The notes: generated from the sequence alone by a model not told the origin. A DNA stretch of 64,000 nt from Gnetum montanum (GCA_015680685.1 MNCI01012692.1:150018-214017); one strand, 5' to 3'; positions 36,516-48,450 are shown, counted from the first letter of the stretch. Numbers and translations: made by a program.

Positions 36516-37819
36516 TGTACCGTCCAAAACCGTCGATCTTCGGCTGGAAGGAAATAGAGACCATGGGATCATCGGACACACACAGGAGACCCCACCTTCG
36601 CCTGAGGGTGAGCTGGAATGAATGAAGGTAGAGTACCTTGGGTGGTCTACGCGAGGATCAGAGAAGGATTTCCCCAAATGTACACTGAGGTGTTATATGC
36701 TGGGTTATACATAAATGGCGTAGCAAGCATGGATCGGAGCGTAAACAGCATAATGGATGTGAATAGAGCGTAAACGTAAACAAGCGTAAACAGAATACGT
36801 GCAACAATTAATGCAAATAGTAAACGATTTTGGGAAGAAAATGTAACAATGGCATTACAGAATGAAAGTACAATGCACCGGTCTAACACAGTTGTGACTG
36901 GAACACAAGGTGGACGAAAAGCCCCGGTGGATGCAAGGGTGACTGTGGGCTGGTTCACATTGTAGGCGCAGCGTAGAGACTGTAGGCTCAACGTACAAGT
37001 TTGTCCAGCGTAAAAGGTTTCTGCTCTAGTGCTCAGCATCTCTGCTCTCTGGTGTTGCTGTAGAATTTTCCAACCAACCTGGATCTAGTGAAAAATGGGG
37101 CTTTTATACAAGTTTTTGATGCTAGACTTGGGTTGGGTGACACGTGGTGCGTTGACCGGGTGCAAAAGCGTAAAATTTACAAGTGTACAATATGTTACAT
37201 TTGCTGGGTGTATACGCTGCGTCTGGTGAGCGTAAACTGTGGGCGTATACGTTGGGCATATACCGTGGATGTGCTGGGTGTATGTGAATTTTGACATAGA
37301 TGATGTGGACGCTGGGCATATACGCCGATAATGGCTGGGCATATATGCTGGGGCGTATACACTGATGGATGCAGGCGTATACGCTGGGGTGTATACGCTG
37401 ATGGTCGTTGCCTTGTGCCAAATCTTGCTTTGCAGTGCTGTTTCCATGCCATCTTTGGGGATTTCATGCTGGGCGTATACATCTATTGTACTTGCTGAGC
37501 ATACATGTGAGGCGTGTACACTGGGCATGTACACTAGATGTCTATGCTGGGCGTAGACACTGTGAACCTGAGCGTATACGCTGGGCGTATACACTGAGAA
37601 TATACCCTTGGGCGTATACGCTAGGTGTATACGCTGAGGCTACATACTTGGGCGTATACGCTGGGCGTATACGCTGAGATTGCATACTTAGTAAAAATTA
37701 AGCATTTTGGTCTTTGAAGTTGCCATGTGTGACACCCGATGTAGCTGTGGTCATTTGTGGATCCCAAGGACCTTCTTCGTGTTGGAGAAGTACTAAGCTC
37801 AAAATTTTGTGGTGTTTCA
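36516..37819 (-). mobile_element. 3' LTR of the 18-kb element
   Basis: On the minus strand it begins TGAAACACCACAAAATTTTG and ends GGACGGTACA, with the canonical TG...CA. It contains a TATA box (TGTATAAAAG, minus, 37101-37110), and about 37170-37690 is packed with AGCGTATACGCT-type palindromic repeats. It is 82 bp shorter than the 5' LTR, mostly from repeat number. Confidence 0.85.
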
Positions 37820-37835
37820 TTGGCCCCTCTTTGTT
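37820..37835 (-). promoter_or_regulatory. Polypurine tract
   Basis: The minus strand reads CAAAGAGGGGCCAA directly before the 3' LTR, the expected plus-strand DNA primer of the element. Confidence 0.7.
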
Positions 37836-39325
37836 GACGCTTGGAGGAATCAACCTGAGAAGCATCGACAAAGAAGTGCAAAACACCACAAGTAACTTGA
37901 TAGAGACCCTGTCCGTTGCCACTTGACTAGACATCATCGCACTGTGTTCATAGTACATGGGATTGAGAGACGTAACCTTTGTGTCTGGATGGGGAAATGG
38001 AGATTGTAGGGATTAGGAATTGCTGGCATCGCTTAGTGAAGGGGATGGTCTGGTGTGTCATGCTGATCCTTGTCAATAGCTAAGATTTAGTAGACTCGGA
38101 ATCTAGACATGTGATGTGTCTCTTTTGGCAGAACAACACTCTTGGTTAGTGTCCAAGAGGTCTTGTTGGCAAGGCCAAAGCCACGTGATGATGTGTTGCA
38201 TTCTTTGGAGGGAACAGGGCCCTTCTTTGGGGGAACCTATTGGCGGAGAGCCAAAGCTATGCAACTGGATGTTTCCAGATTGTTTTTGACATGAGTACTT
38301 GGTTTTAAGATAATTGCTTTCCTGTCTGGGGCTTGTGTGGAAGTGCCAAGTGTCTCCCTTTTTTTTAAAGAAGCTTTGCTTTGATTTTGTACTCATGCTG
38401 AAGTGTTGTGTTGTGTGTTGCAACTGCTTTAAAGTGTTACAGTGTGCAACAGCATGCGTAAAGTTTTGAATGCACTAGGTGTGGCAAAGGTATGGCTGAG
38501 TAGAGTGTGTTAGTGAATAGATAGAGAATGTATCGGGAGATGGGGATGTACTAGCGAATGGTTTGATTTAGTCTTGCCATGTGTGCTGTGAACATTGCCT
38601 CATCTTGCTGCTTACGACGAAATGCATTCTTGTGCGAAACTTCTGAGTGTCATCCTACAAACATAACTCCAAGGAGACAAGAAAACCATGAGTGAATAAG
38701 CGAGCTTAGACATAAATAGCTACTGATGGAACAAAGACATTGGAGGTGATTTCAGGCACTGTATATAAATGGTAGCAATGTTGGTAGGATTGTCTGATGG
38801 TAGGGGATGCAGTGATTCTGATGACATTTGAACTTGGCGGTGGATTGAGGAACTAGAGATGAACTTGCCAGTTTATAGTCTTAGAGGACTATCATGGGTT
38901 ATTTTTATGTCATAACCCATTGGATATTTCCTGTTTAGCATCGTGGTAGAAGTTACGTTGCCAGTTTCTAGTCTTAGTGGACCATGAAGAGGCAAACTAG
39001 TTTATAGTCTTAGCGGACTCTGGCGAATGTGACTGTGGCAGTTTACCTGTCATGTTGGATGAGTGCTAGTTTATCATCATTGTAGACACTGTGTGGTATT
39101 AGTTTAGCATCATGATGCTAGGACGAGCTATGGTATCAGTTTTAAGTCATAATCCAGGACTGTTCTGTGGTATTAGTTTCTCGGCATGATTCCAGGATGA
39201 GCTATGGTATCAATTTATAGTCGTGACCCCAAGACTCGCACGTACCTGAGCTTGTACTCAAATGTAGAACAGTTTTAGGAACAAGTGGTTGGTTGGATTG
39301 GCAAGCTCGTTCTCTTCCATATCGG
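37836..39325 (-). other. 3' non-coding region of the 18-kb element with hairpin repeats
   Basis: No gene is supported. At 38850-39235 about eight units of the form AGTTTA followed by a short inverted repeat occur (for example TAGTCTTAGAGGACT, TAGTCTTAGCGGACT, AAGTCATAATCCAGGACT, TAGTCGTGACCCCAAGACT), spaced about 40-60 bp. The same unit type reappears at 42850-43020 and 48180-48450. Confidence 0.6.
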
Positions 39326-40343
39326 CTAGCTTAAATGCTCCATTGTCAAATGCTTTAGTGACCAAGTAAGGCCCTTCCCAGTTGGCTGAGAATTTGTCCA
39401 GGTGTTCTCGGATAGCCTTAAGTACAAGGTCACCTTCTTTGATAGGGCGCTTATGACCGTCATGTCGATGTCATTGCCGTTGTTGTTTTTGGTACCATTC
39501 GATCTGATCGAGTGCATGCACGCGTTCCTCCTCCACCGAGTCTAGGTCAATGACGCACAGGTCATTGTTTTGCTTATCGCCGAGGAGTCTGGAAAGTGTG
39601 ATCCTTAAAGATGGTACCTGTAATTCCAAAGGTAAAAGAGCTTTTGAACCGTAAAAAAGACTATATGGTGTTTTACCTGTTGAAGTTCGATGCGTAGTAT
39701 GGTAGGCCCACAATGCGTATATCAATTGTTCATGCCATCTTCATTTTCTTTGGGTAAGCATCCTTTTGAGTATTGTAATGATGGTTTTGTTTGTTGCCTC
39801 TTCTTGCCCATTGCTCTGAGGATAATAAGGGGATGAAAACGAGTGTTTGATCCCTAGGCTATCACAAAAGGTTTTGGTCTCGACACTGCTAAATTGTGGC
39901 CCGTTGTCAGTGATGATTGTCATGGGAATGCCAAAGCGGGTTACAATATTTTCGAGAATGAAGTTGCACACGTGTTTAGATGTAGTTTTTCAAAGGGAAG
40001 CAACTTCTACCCACTTCGTGAAATATTCTGTTGCGGTTATAATAAAACTATGCCCTGCAGAAGATGAGGGTGTTATTGGGCCAATAAGGTCCAACCCCCA
40101 TTTTTGAAAGGGCCACGTGATTTGTGCCGTATACAACTCGTTTGGTGGGACATGGATTAGATTACTATGTTTCTGACAAGTACTACATGTTTTAGCCTTG
40201 GAGAGATAGTCGTATTCCATGTGTGGCCAATAATAGCCTAAGCATATGATCTTTGTTGCCATGGCTTTTGGTGCTATATGTCCTCCGCATAGTCTATCGT
40301 GTACTTGTTCAACGATGGTTTGGATTCGGTACAACTGATGCAT
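39326..40343 (-). pseudogene. Integrase of the 18-kb element
   Basis: The zinc-binding region is intact in kind: VHDRLCGGH gives the two His and CSTCQKH the two Cys. The catalytic triad is visible: Asp in WGLDLIGPI, Asp in ITDNGPQFSS, Glu in NGQEEATNKT. Past the core, YHTTHRTSTGKTPYSLFYG is the usual block. TGA stops at 39990, 39741 and 39471 and one frameshift near 39500-39700 break it. Integrase inserts the element cDNA into host DNA. Confidence 0.85.
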
Positions 40344-40990
40344 GTTAGCAATATACCTTCGTAGGATCTACGACACAATGTATCCCCTACCGGGGTATAC
40401 TGCTTAGAACGTTTTTGTACTGCATCCTTTTGTGCATTCATTAGATGTCGTGGTGTTTCACCGCATAGAAGGTATTCTTTTATGTCATCATACCATTCTA
40501 TTGTGCATGTTGTACTAACAGATGCGACCGGCAATGTGTCAAGAGTATTCGTTATTGCTTCGGCATAACTGATCACGGAGCTTGGTAATGCATGGAACAT
40601 GTTTGGTGATATATTTAATGCTAATGTGGCTAACGTGTTTGCAATGGTGTTATCATTTCGAAAAACGTGTTGCACATCGATGTTTTCAAATCGCCTTATT
40701 GAATGTTTTGCCAAGTCACAATAGGGTTGTAAGTGTTGGGCTTTACATGTGTAAACATCTGTGACTTGGTTTAAGACCAGTTGTGAGTCTCCTCTGACCA
40801 CAAGCCATGTGATGTCTGAAGTGAATGCTGCCGCGAGACCTCTAAGGAGACCTTCATACTTTGCTATGTTGTTGGTACAATAGAAGTTGATACTATAAGC
40901 AAAGGGTCGGATCTCCCCAGAGGGATAGGTGATGACAGTGGCTGCACTTCCCCTTCAAGAGGTGGATGCTCCATCAAAGTTTAGAATGAC
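40274..40990 (-). pseudogene. Second, archaeal-type RNase H (Tat lineage marker)
   Basis: The first acidic residue is seen in LNFDGAST (near 40980). Then come NIAKYEGLLRGL (Glu), WLVVRGDSQLVLNQVT (Asp), and HVFRNDNTIANTLATLALN (Asp). This extra RNase H between the normal RNase H and integrase is typical of Tat/Ogre elements. A TGA at 40955 and a frameshift between 40343 and 40274 break the frame. Confidence 0.8.
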
Positions 40991-41452
40991 ATCGTAGTCG
41001 TTGGGCACTATGTCTATTGTGCTTATATTCTCATCCGGGAATTCTAGCTCTATTATCGCTTGGTCGTGTGTTGGTAACGTGGCCATTTGATTTGCTATGG
41101 CTTGACCCTTAACTGATGATTGCGCTATGTAGTGCAGGTCAAATTTAGCTATCATGGCTTTCCAGCGGGCTATCCGACTTGTTTCATAAATGTTTCCTGT
41201 GATGGCTCTAAGCACATTATCCTTGCAAATTATGTTAACTTGGTTACAGAAGAGGTAATGTCGCCATTTCCTTAAAGAAAAGACCAAAGCTAAACATGAC
41301 CTCGCCACATCATTATACCGTTTCTCATGGGCAACTAATGCGTGGCTTAAATAATATACAGGAACTTTGGTTCCATCATCTTGTTTCTGGCAAATCATAG
41401 ACGCGATTGATGAATTAGAAGTGGCAAGGTAGATGTAAAACAGTTTATCATT
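40991..41452 (-). pseudogene. RNase H of the 18-kb element
   Basis: The frame continues from reverse transcriptase after a TGA at 41453. It has MICQKQDDGTKVPVYYLSHA, EKRYNDVARSCLALVFSLRK and WRHYLF, the usual Ty3/gypsy RNase H start, then ARWKAMIAKFDLHY. This enzyme degrades the RNA strand of the replication intermediate. Confidence 0.8.
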
Positions 41453-42310
41453 TCAGGGCGGATAAACTTTAGGCAGTCGGGCAAGTGCTATTTTAATGTT
41501 ATTGAATGCTTCTTGGCACTGTGGAGTCCATTCAAAATGGACATTCTTGCGCAATAGGTGATTCATAGGTTTTAATTTATTTGTTAGCTTTTCTATGAAA
41601 CGCCTAATAAACTGTAATCTACCTTGTAGACCATGAAGTTCGGTAAGGTTGCCTGGTGGTTTCAGGTTTATTATGGCCTTAACCTTATCGGGGTCTACTC
41701 GTATCCCTGCTTCCGAGGCTATAAATCCAAACATTTTTCCTGTCTTGACGCCGAAGACACATTTCTTTCGGTTGAGTCTCAGTTCGTACTTTAAACAACA
41801 TTTTAATACTAAGTCGAGATCTTGTACATGTTGTTCCACTGTTTTTGATTTAACCACAATGTCATTCACGTAATCATTGAGTAAGTGTAACATGTAATTG
41901 CTAAAGATAAATGTCATTGCTCTTTGATACGTGGCCCTAGCGTTCTTGAGACCAAAGGGCATCATTGTATAACAAAAGGTTCCCCATGGTGTCATAAAGG
42001 TTGTCTGAAGCTGATGCTCCGGATTGATGCGTACTTGATTGTATCCCGAGAAGCCATCCATAAAAGATAATAAGGCATGCCCGACAGCCGAGTCAACAAG
42101 TTGATCAATGCTGGGTAGAGGAAAATCATCTTTTACGGTTGCAATATTTAAATCTCGGAAGTCAATGCATAAGCGAATGCTTCCGTTCTTCTTCGGGAGA
42201 ATGACCATGTTGGATACCCACTCAACGTAATCAAGAGCCCAGATGAAACCAACCTTATAAAGCTTGGTGATCTCATTACGAACTACCAATGCCACCTCTG
42301 GTTTAACCTT
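41453..42310 (-). pseudogene. Reverse transcriptase of the 18-kb element
   Basis: Motifs in order: VSNMVILPKKNGSIRLCIDF, LPSIDQLVD, LLSFMDGFSGYNQVRI, TMMPFGLKNARATYQRAM, then YVNDIVVKS and GFIASEAGI. The catalytic block reads YVND where YVDD or YIDD is expected; the first Asp is Asn (a GAT to AAT change). The frame is otherwise open from 42295 to 41453. It is bounded upstream by a TGA at 42311 and TAG at 42362. Confidence 0.88.
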
Positions 42311-42313
42311 TCA

Positions 42314-42858
42314 TGCCTTTTGTTTTATCGGTCTCAGTTTCGGATCAAGAATAATGTTATGCTAGACAATTCGAGGATCTAGTCCAGGCATGTCTGTGTA
42401 GGACCAAGCGAATGCTTTCATGTTTTCCCTGAGCACGTCCTCAATGTCTTTGGCTAATTGTGGTTGTAGTAATGTGCTTAATTTTAATATTTTAATTTCC
42501 CCATTGGGCATGGTGATGGGAGTTTCGTTCGACGGGTCTTCGGTGATATTTTCGGCTTCTATGTCGAGGGATTTTTTCATACCTTTGTAGTTGTCTATTG
42601 TTTGCTGTGTTGAGGCTATGACTGCGTCATCCGTTGATGAACTTAAGTGGATGAGGTTTATGTTGATGTCCCTTGCAATTTTTCCATATGGTCCATTGAT
42701 AATTAATGGTTCGGTTAAGTGTTGGTAATCCATCAAGCTCGCTCCTGCCAATAAACAGAGAGCTGAATGAGCTAATGGGTATCGTTCTATATTCCTTGGT
42801 AATTTTAGATTATGTGTACATGCATGATGGTGGATTATCGTCACACTGGGATGGATGG
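42314..42858 (-). pseudogene. Pol linker before reverse transcriptase
   Basis: Same frame as the reverse transcriptase. It contains HLTEPLIINGPYGKIARDIN, an acidic linker, LAKDIEDVLRENMKAFAWSY and TDMPGLDPRIV, the usual segment just upstream of reverse transcriptase in Tat/Athila elements. The minus strand reads CCATCCCAG|TGTGACG at 42850-42840, a possible splice acceptor for joining to gag-pro. Confidence 0.7.
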
Positions 42859-43020
42859 TAGTTTAAGGCCGTACCGGGCCGTGAGTGGCAGTTTAACGCC
42901 TTACTGGGCCAAATGTAATCCGCGGGTGGTAGTTTAAATCCTTACCGGGCCGTAATGGGTTTGTATGTGGCAGTTTAAGGCCGTACCAGGCCATAACGGT
43001 AGTTTACGCTGTAATGTTTG
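42850..43020. repeat. Hairpin repeats at the 3' side of the spacer
   Basis: Four or five copies of (GG)CAGTTTAAGGCCGTACCGGGCC-like units (printed units vary: AAGGCCGTACCGGGCC, ACGCCTTACTGGGCC, AATCCTTACCGGGCC, AAGGCCGTACCAGGCC) occur at about 40-bp spacing. Each can fold on GGCC/GGCC arms. Confidence 0.6.
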
Positions 43021-43209
43021 GCGTAAACGCATGAAATGGGGTTCACAGGGGGAACTAGGACGTAGTAATTTTGTTTATATTTTAAATATATGTTTTTTTA
43101 TTATTATTTTGAGCAAATTTTGACAAAAAATAAATAAAAAGGCAAAAAGGAGACAAAAAGAGCAAGTTGGGAGGCGGCGGTGTAAGCAGCGGTGGCAGCG
43201 AAGGAGGAG

Positions 43210-43222
43210 CGCTATATAAAGG
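43210..43222 (+). promoter_or_regulatory. TATA box of the antisense gene
   Basis: GCTATATAAAGG stands in an otherwise GC-rich stretch (43165-43230), about 270 bp upstream of the first supported ATG (43487) of the plus-strand exon series. Position and strand fit a core promoter for that gene. Confidence 0.6.
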
Positions 43223-43249
43223 AGGGGGGGGGCATCATTTGTTGTTACT

Positions 43250-44220
43250 TTGTGTTGTGAGCGTAAGTGGCTGAGCGTAAACTTTATAACATAAGCTTCC
43301 CAGTGTAAGCGTAAACTATCAAACCCTAGCATAAGCGTAAACCTGATTGTGAGCGTACCCAAACCCTAAGCATAGACGCTGAAGACCAAACCTTAGCGTA
43401 GGCGCAGAGCGTAGATGTTCCAGTGTCGGTGTAAGGAGTTCCAACCTTCAGCATAAACTCTTAATCTCAGTGTAGAAGATGCCAAGATGGGCAAAGGTAA
43501 GGAAGTGGAAGGCCAGGGGAGGAAGGGTCCTGACTTGACCTTCGCAGAGGAGACCGAAGCCATGTTGCAATGCCTGCCCAGGCCGAGGATTCCATCATGG
43601 CCTGGATCATCACACAGGTAGGCTCTGATCCTGTCTCTGTTAGTTATTTTTGCTTGTGCGTGTTTCGTAGCATAGACAGTCTCGTAGAGGGTTTCAGTGT
43701 ATATGCCAAGCGTAAAGTTTAGTGTCAAGTAAGGTTAGTGTAGACTGTCATAGTGTAATCTATTTTATCAGCACACAACGTAAACACTTTTTCTTGCTCA
43801 AGGTGTAGATGATTGTATCAGCGTAGACTACAACGTAATAAGTTTTCTATGCATGAAGTTTCATTTTATCAGCGTAGACGATCTATGCTGTGACGACATA
43901 TACGCTGAGGGTTCCTTCAGCGTATACGCTGAGCATACATAGTTGTCTTTTTAAGTATGATACAATGTAGACTTGTTTTTCATGTTTCTGGCATAAACTG
44001 TTTGTTCAGTGTCTAGTGTAGACCATTTACGCTGAAGGTTTCTACGGCGTATACGCTGAGGGTTCCTTCAGCGTATACACTAAGCGTAGACAGTTCAGTT
44101 GGTAGTGTAAACAGTTGGTTGTCAGTGTATACGCTGGGTCAGGCAGCGTATACGCTAGGCGTAAACGAATTTTGACAGCGTATACGCTAGGTTTAGCAGT
44201 GTATACGCCAAGCGTAAACA
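43250..44220. repeat. GCGTA(A/T)AC / AGCGTATACGCT repeats in antisense 5' region and intron 1
   Basis: Many copies of GCGTAAAC and GCGTATACGCTG, densest at 43860-44220, cover the antisense gene 5' UTR and first intron. The same repeat fills the LTRs and leader. Confidence 0.75.
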
Positions 44221-47200
44221 GTTAGAAAATTTTTCTAAGTGTCGGTCTACGACGTGAACTTTTATTTTTTGCGTTCTCTTGATGCATGGCTGATTTATCA
44301 TGGCATCTTGATTGCTTACAGGGATAGTAAGCCTTTTCTCCTCGTTGTTGAGCTTGTTGGGGTGCTAACATGGTTTGGCCCCATTGAGGCTGATGAGCCT
44401 ACCCCGGATCTAATTGTGGATAAAAATGGGGTCTGGTTCAGAGAAGGTGCATGTGAATTCCTGGCCTTCATGCTAGACAACTTCGAAGTGGTGATTTGAT
44501 CGCAGCTAAGTGAACTAGTGGCACAAAGTGTGCTTGAGGCAATGCTATCAGGAGCTACAAAGGGTGTCATGGTCTTCATAGAAGACATTGACGAGGGGTC
44601 GTTTGTTGACGAGGATGGTTCTACCCACGAGCCCAAGTCTACAAGCCTGTTAGCGCGCGTGTGGGCATAGTTGCCACGAGGGTTGGACTACCTCAACAAA
44701 ACTCTATTCATAGCTGCACGTGCATACACATTGTTCTAGAATCCCCCTGGCACCGTGTACTAGGTGGATAGGTAGGACCATTTAAGTTTGTTGTTTCTTT
44801 TCGTCGTTTGGTATTTGTTTCTATTTTGACATTCGTTTATTTGTAGGCCTAAAGTTAACCCGGACGGAACATGTGTTGAGGATGAAGGGCTAGCTCTTGG
44901 TCGCACTATTCTAGAGGCTTTTATGGCGGGTCCCACCCTTCGTGGAACCGTACTGGGTCAAACGAAGGGTGCTATCATTCATTTTCATAAACAGTTCTCT
45001 AGAGCATTCGTGTTGTGCAAAGCTCGTGGGTGGCTGCCTGAAGACTAGTCAGACAAGGGACCAGCCTTTCCCCGTAACCCCAGAAACACATCGAAGTCGA
45101 CAACTAACGGTAAATGACAACATTTCCTAGATGTGCCAACGTTTTTGTTCAACTGTCGGGAGTTATACTAACAATCTCAAATTGTATTTGCAGTTGATGT
45201 AGCTCCTGGTAGGGATCCGGTTACAATGGGCCGAACTGAGACTACGTTGTCGATGAAGTTTGGAGAGGTCAGTAAGGCCCAAAAGTGGTTGCGTAACCAT
45301 GCCCTTCCATCTATTGTTCGTTGCTTAGACAATGCCAGCCTCATGGAGCTTTTCATGACCCCGAGTCCTGATGTATCAATTGCAGAAATGATCGGGATCG
45401 TGGATTCTTTTAATGAGTCTGTCTCCTACTACAGCACCCGAATTAAGGGTGTTAAGGTAGTTTTCCATCTGTCGCCTGAGTTCTTTTCAAACTTATTTGG
45501 GGCACCGGCAGATGGCATAAGTGTAGTTTTAGACAAGGCTCATAAAGAGCTCCAAACGATGCGTGAATTGGAGGACTGACTAGGCATGGCCAAGGGTGCC
45601 AAGGGATTCCCGATGCAGGGGAAAGTAAAGGTTGAGGAGGTAAATGAACTATATCCCCTGTTTAGGGTGCGGGTATTCCCCAAAACCCTTTCCCAGGTAC
45701 GGAGTCTTGGGGTTTAGGCTGTATGCGTCATGCGAACTATCCTGGAAACTGAAATGCGCTATAACTGGGCTGAATTTTGTTGTCGGGCATGCACAAGGAG
45801 ATAGTGCAATTGCGCTCAAATGTCGAGGTGCAATCCCACTTCACCTTTGCCTTCTTTGCCGGTTACCTTCGTCGCTTTGCCGAGTTTCTGGTAGTTCGCA
45901 CAAAGAACAAGTTTGTTCTATGGGATCGGGGTCAACTATCCCGTCTGTGGATCAATCACTTATTTGAAATAGCCAAGTCCCAAGATGCTCCTGAGGGCAT
46001 TGATGAGTCCATGTCTATCATGACAGGGGGATCGTCTGGTACGTCAATCCACATCCATGACAGTTTGGGATTGGAACCGGACGATGTACCCTATACTGTA
46101 AGAAGAGCGGAGCAGGTCATCAAGGAAACTGTTGGCCAGGCCAAATCGAAGCTGAAAAGACATGAACGCCCAACTGAGGAGGTCTCGAATGTGAGCGAGC
46201 CAAGAGTGAAGTGCATACGATTTAAGGTTCCTAGTAAGTAGACTTCGCCTGCCTATTTTTTTACCATTTTCGTTTCGCTCATAATTTTTTCTTCAATCGC
46301 TTATGTGTCACTGATTCCTTTGGCTTGATTTGAGAAGTGAGGAAGCAGGCTTTAGAAATGATCATTGAGGAGGAGGAGACCAACATGGAGTGGAATAATG
46401 AGGAAGAAAATGTGGAGAAGGATCAGGGAGGAGGAATGGAGGAGTTAAAGGAAAACACCACAGAAACTGAACCATTGGATGATCAAAGTGGTATCGATCA
46501 AGTGTTCAGCATCTTTCTTAAGGGAAAGCTAGACTTGGGCGATCCCCCGGAAGGTGACAAGGAGCACGGTATGTTTTCTTGTATTTTTTATTTTATATCG
46601 ATTCCTTAGTTATCATTTCCATGGTATTTTATTTTCATATTTTCATTTCTTCCAGACGAAGGCAGCGAAACTAGGACGGTGTGGTTAGACGTACCCATGA
46701 AGACGGTTCCTCCTGAGAGGATCGCAGAGGTTAGTTCGTCCCACACCCATGAGCCATTTACTTGGACAGAAATGCCATGTAAGAAGGATTTTGTGGCTAG
46801 AATCGCTGAAGAGATTGTCGAATGAGTTCAGGAGGTCCACCCTGAAATAGGTATAACATTTTTTTTGAATCGTTTGCCATTTTAAAGTTTTGCACCTTGT
46901 TCATGTTGTCTTAACGTTTGTTCTTTTCATGTGCATAGGTGCCAAATTGAGGTGGGATCCCTCTGAGAGCATCAGCATAGAGAGTTTACCCTCACTATCC
47001 CCAGAGGTGGAGCAGGTGCCAAGACCTATTTATGAGGAGGTGGTGGAAGGTCTTGTGCACAACGCCAAGTCCTTGTGGACCTGTAGACATTCTGTCAAAT
47101 AGTTGTGGCTGCATATCCAGGCAAAGGAAAGGGAAGTCTTTGAATTATCAGTTGAACGTGACAATATTAAGGCTCAGTACGAGTTCACCGCTGCTAAACT

Positions 47201-47972
47201 AAGCGGTGATCGCTCTCGGCGAACGTTCGAGGTTACGTATACGAGATATTGGAATTTTCCAAATCGTCATGCGTCACTGACTCAGAGAATGGCAGAGCGT
47301 AAAGCCCAAATCGATCTCCTGAACCTCAAATGTCAAGATTGGAAAGCCTTCACTTCCAAGGTTTGCAAGTGGGGTTAGGATGAGAAGAACTACAAACATC
47401 ACTACAAAAAATCATTAAAAGAAGTATCCATTGAAAAGTGGCAAATAGAAATGTTTGTGGAGGGTTTGGGTTTGTGCTTTGCTTTTTACACTTTTGCCCA
47501 AAACACAACTGTCGAGATGGAGTCGCCTTCCAGGGTGATTACAACTACTTCTGGGGAAGTGTCTATGGGTGAATTCCATCTGAAGCATCCTACCTGGTCG
47601 GCTATTGACAAGGGGAAAACCTTGGCAGACATCGACTTAGGCCTTGATGGGACAGATTGGGCCAGTGCCTCAGAGGAGGAGATCCTTCGTCGGCTGGAAT
47701 TTGGGTTAGGGGGATCTCCTATGGTAAGAATTTTGTCATTATGAAATTGATTTGCTAGATAATGTTTGAAATTTTGACGTTCTCCTATTCTTATATGGGT
47801 TGTCTCGTTTTGTATTTTCAAGATGAAGGTGGCGATGATGTCTAAGAAGCTGTCCCTAGTGAAGCAGGGGCCCCTGATGCCCGTGGATCTAAAGGGGATG
47901 ATCCTCCCATCCCAGATGCTTAGTTTTTTAGTTTTTTTTATAGTTCTTTTTAGTTTTGTTTTTGCTTTATGA
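43487..47972 (+). pseudogene. Eight-exon antisense gene inside the 18-kb element, decayed
   Basis: Exons by frame and GT/AG borders: 43487-43617, 44322-44771, 44847-45109, 45194-46233, 46335-46568, 46656-46850, 46939-47723, 47823 to 47933 or 47972. The phases match across introns (2,2,1,1,1,1,0), which chance frames would not do. Recognisable pieces: FLLVVELVGVLTWFGP (exon 2), KGAIIHFHKQFSRAFVLCKA (exon 3), MKFGEVSKAQKWLRNH and FAGYLRRFAEFLVVRTKNKF (exon 4), acidic EEEETNMEWNNEEEN (exon 5), a charged, probably coiled-coil part (exon 7). Ten in-frame stops, all TGA (44497, 45577, 46823) or TAG (44668, 44737, 44761, 45046, 45715, 47100, 47376), plus a frameshift near 45720-45780, mark it as dead. 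I do not recognise the family; it has no polymerase, protease or integrase motif. Antisense ORFs are known in Tat elements but usually lie after pol. Confidence 0.7.
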
Positions 47973-48179
47973 AACTATTCTGACCCAAATTGACATGGGA
48001 ATTGTAAATTGAAAATTTTGAGGTATTTAACAGATGGACGAGAACAGTTAACTCTTGTAATTGTACATCATTACATATAAAATTTTTTTTGGTTGATTTT
48101 AAGTTTAATTGCACACACGACACGACAATATAAAATGTTTTGGTTCACTGTTCTATTTTAAGTGTAACGCGCGGATGTA

Positions 48180-48450
48180 ATTATAAATGATAAGCGAAAA
48201 AGGACAACAAAGTGAATGACCTAGTTTAAGGCCATTTTGGGCCACATGCGTAACCAGGGAATATTTCAGATGACACCAATAGGTTTCTTAGTTGCCTGAC
48301 CATTGCTGATCGTGGCTAGTTTTATGTCGTTGTGAACATGATAGTTTAACGTCGTCCTGGACAGGGAGTGTAGTTTAATGTTCTTTCTGATTTTTTGTAG
48401 TTTAATGTCATTTCAGACGAGTTGTAGTTTAACGTTGTTTTGGACGTGTT
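48180..48450. repeat. Hairpin repeats at the 5' side of the spacer
   Basis: Units of TAGTTTAA plus a GTC..GAC or GGCC-type arm pair (AAGGCCATTTTGGGCC, AACGTCGTCCTGGAC, AATGTCATTTCAGAC, AACGTTGTTTTGGAC) at about 35-70 bp spacing directly follow the protease ORF end. They mirror those at 42850-43020. Confidence 0.6.

Noticed and set aside
37085-37594. Periodic proteins rich in AYTPSVYA or VYAGRIRWAYT, on both strands, also at 53973-54699
   Set aside because: They are translations of the palindromic GCGTATACGC minisatellite, open in several frames on both strands because the repeat lacks stop codons.
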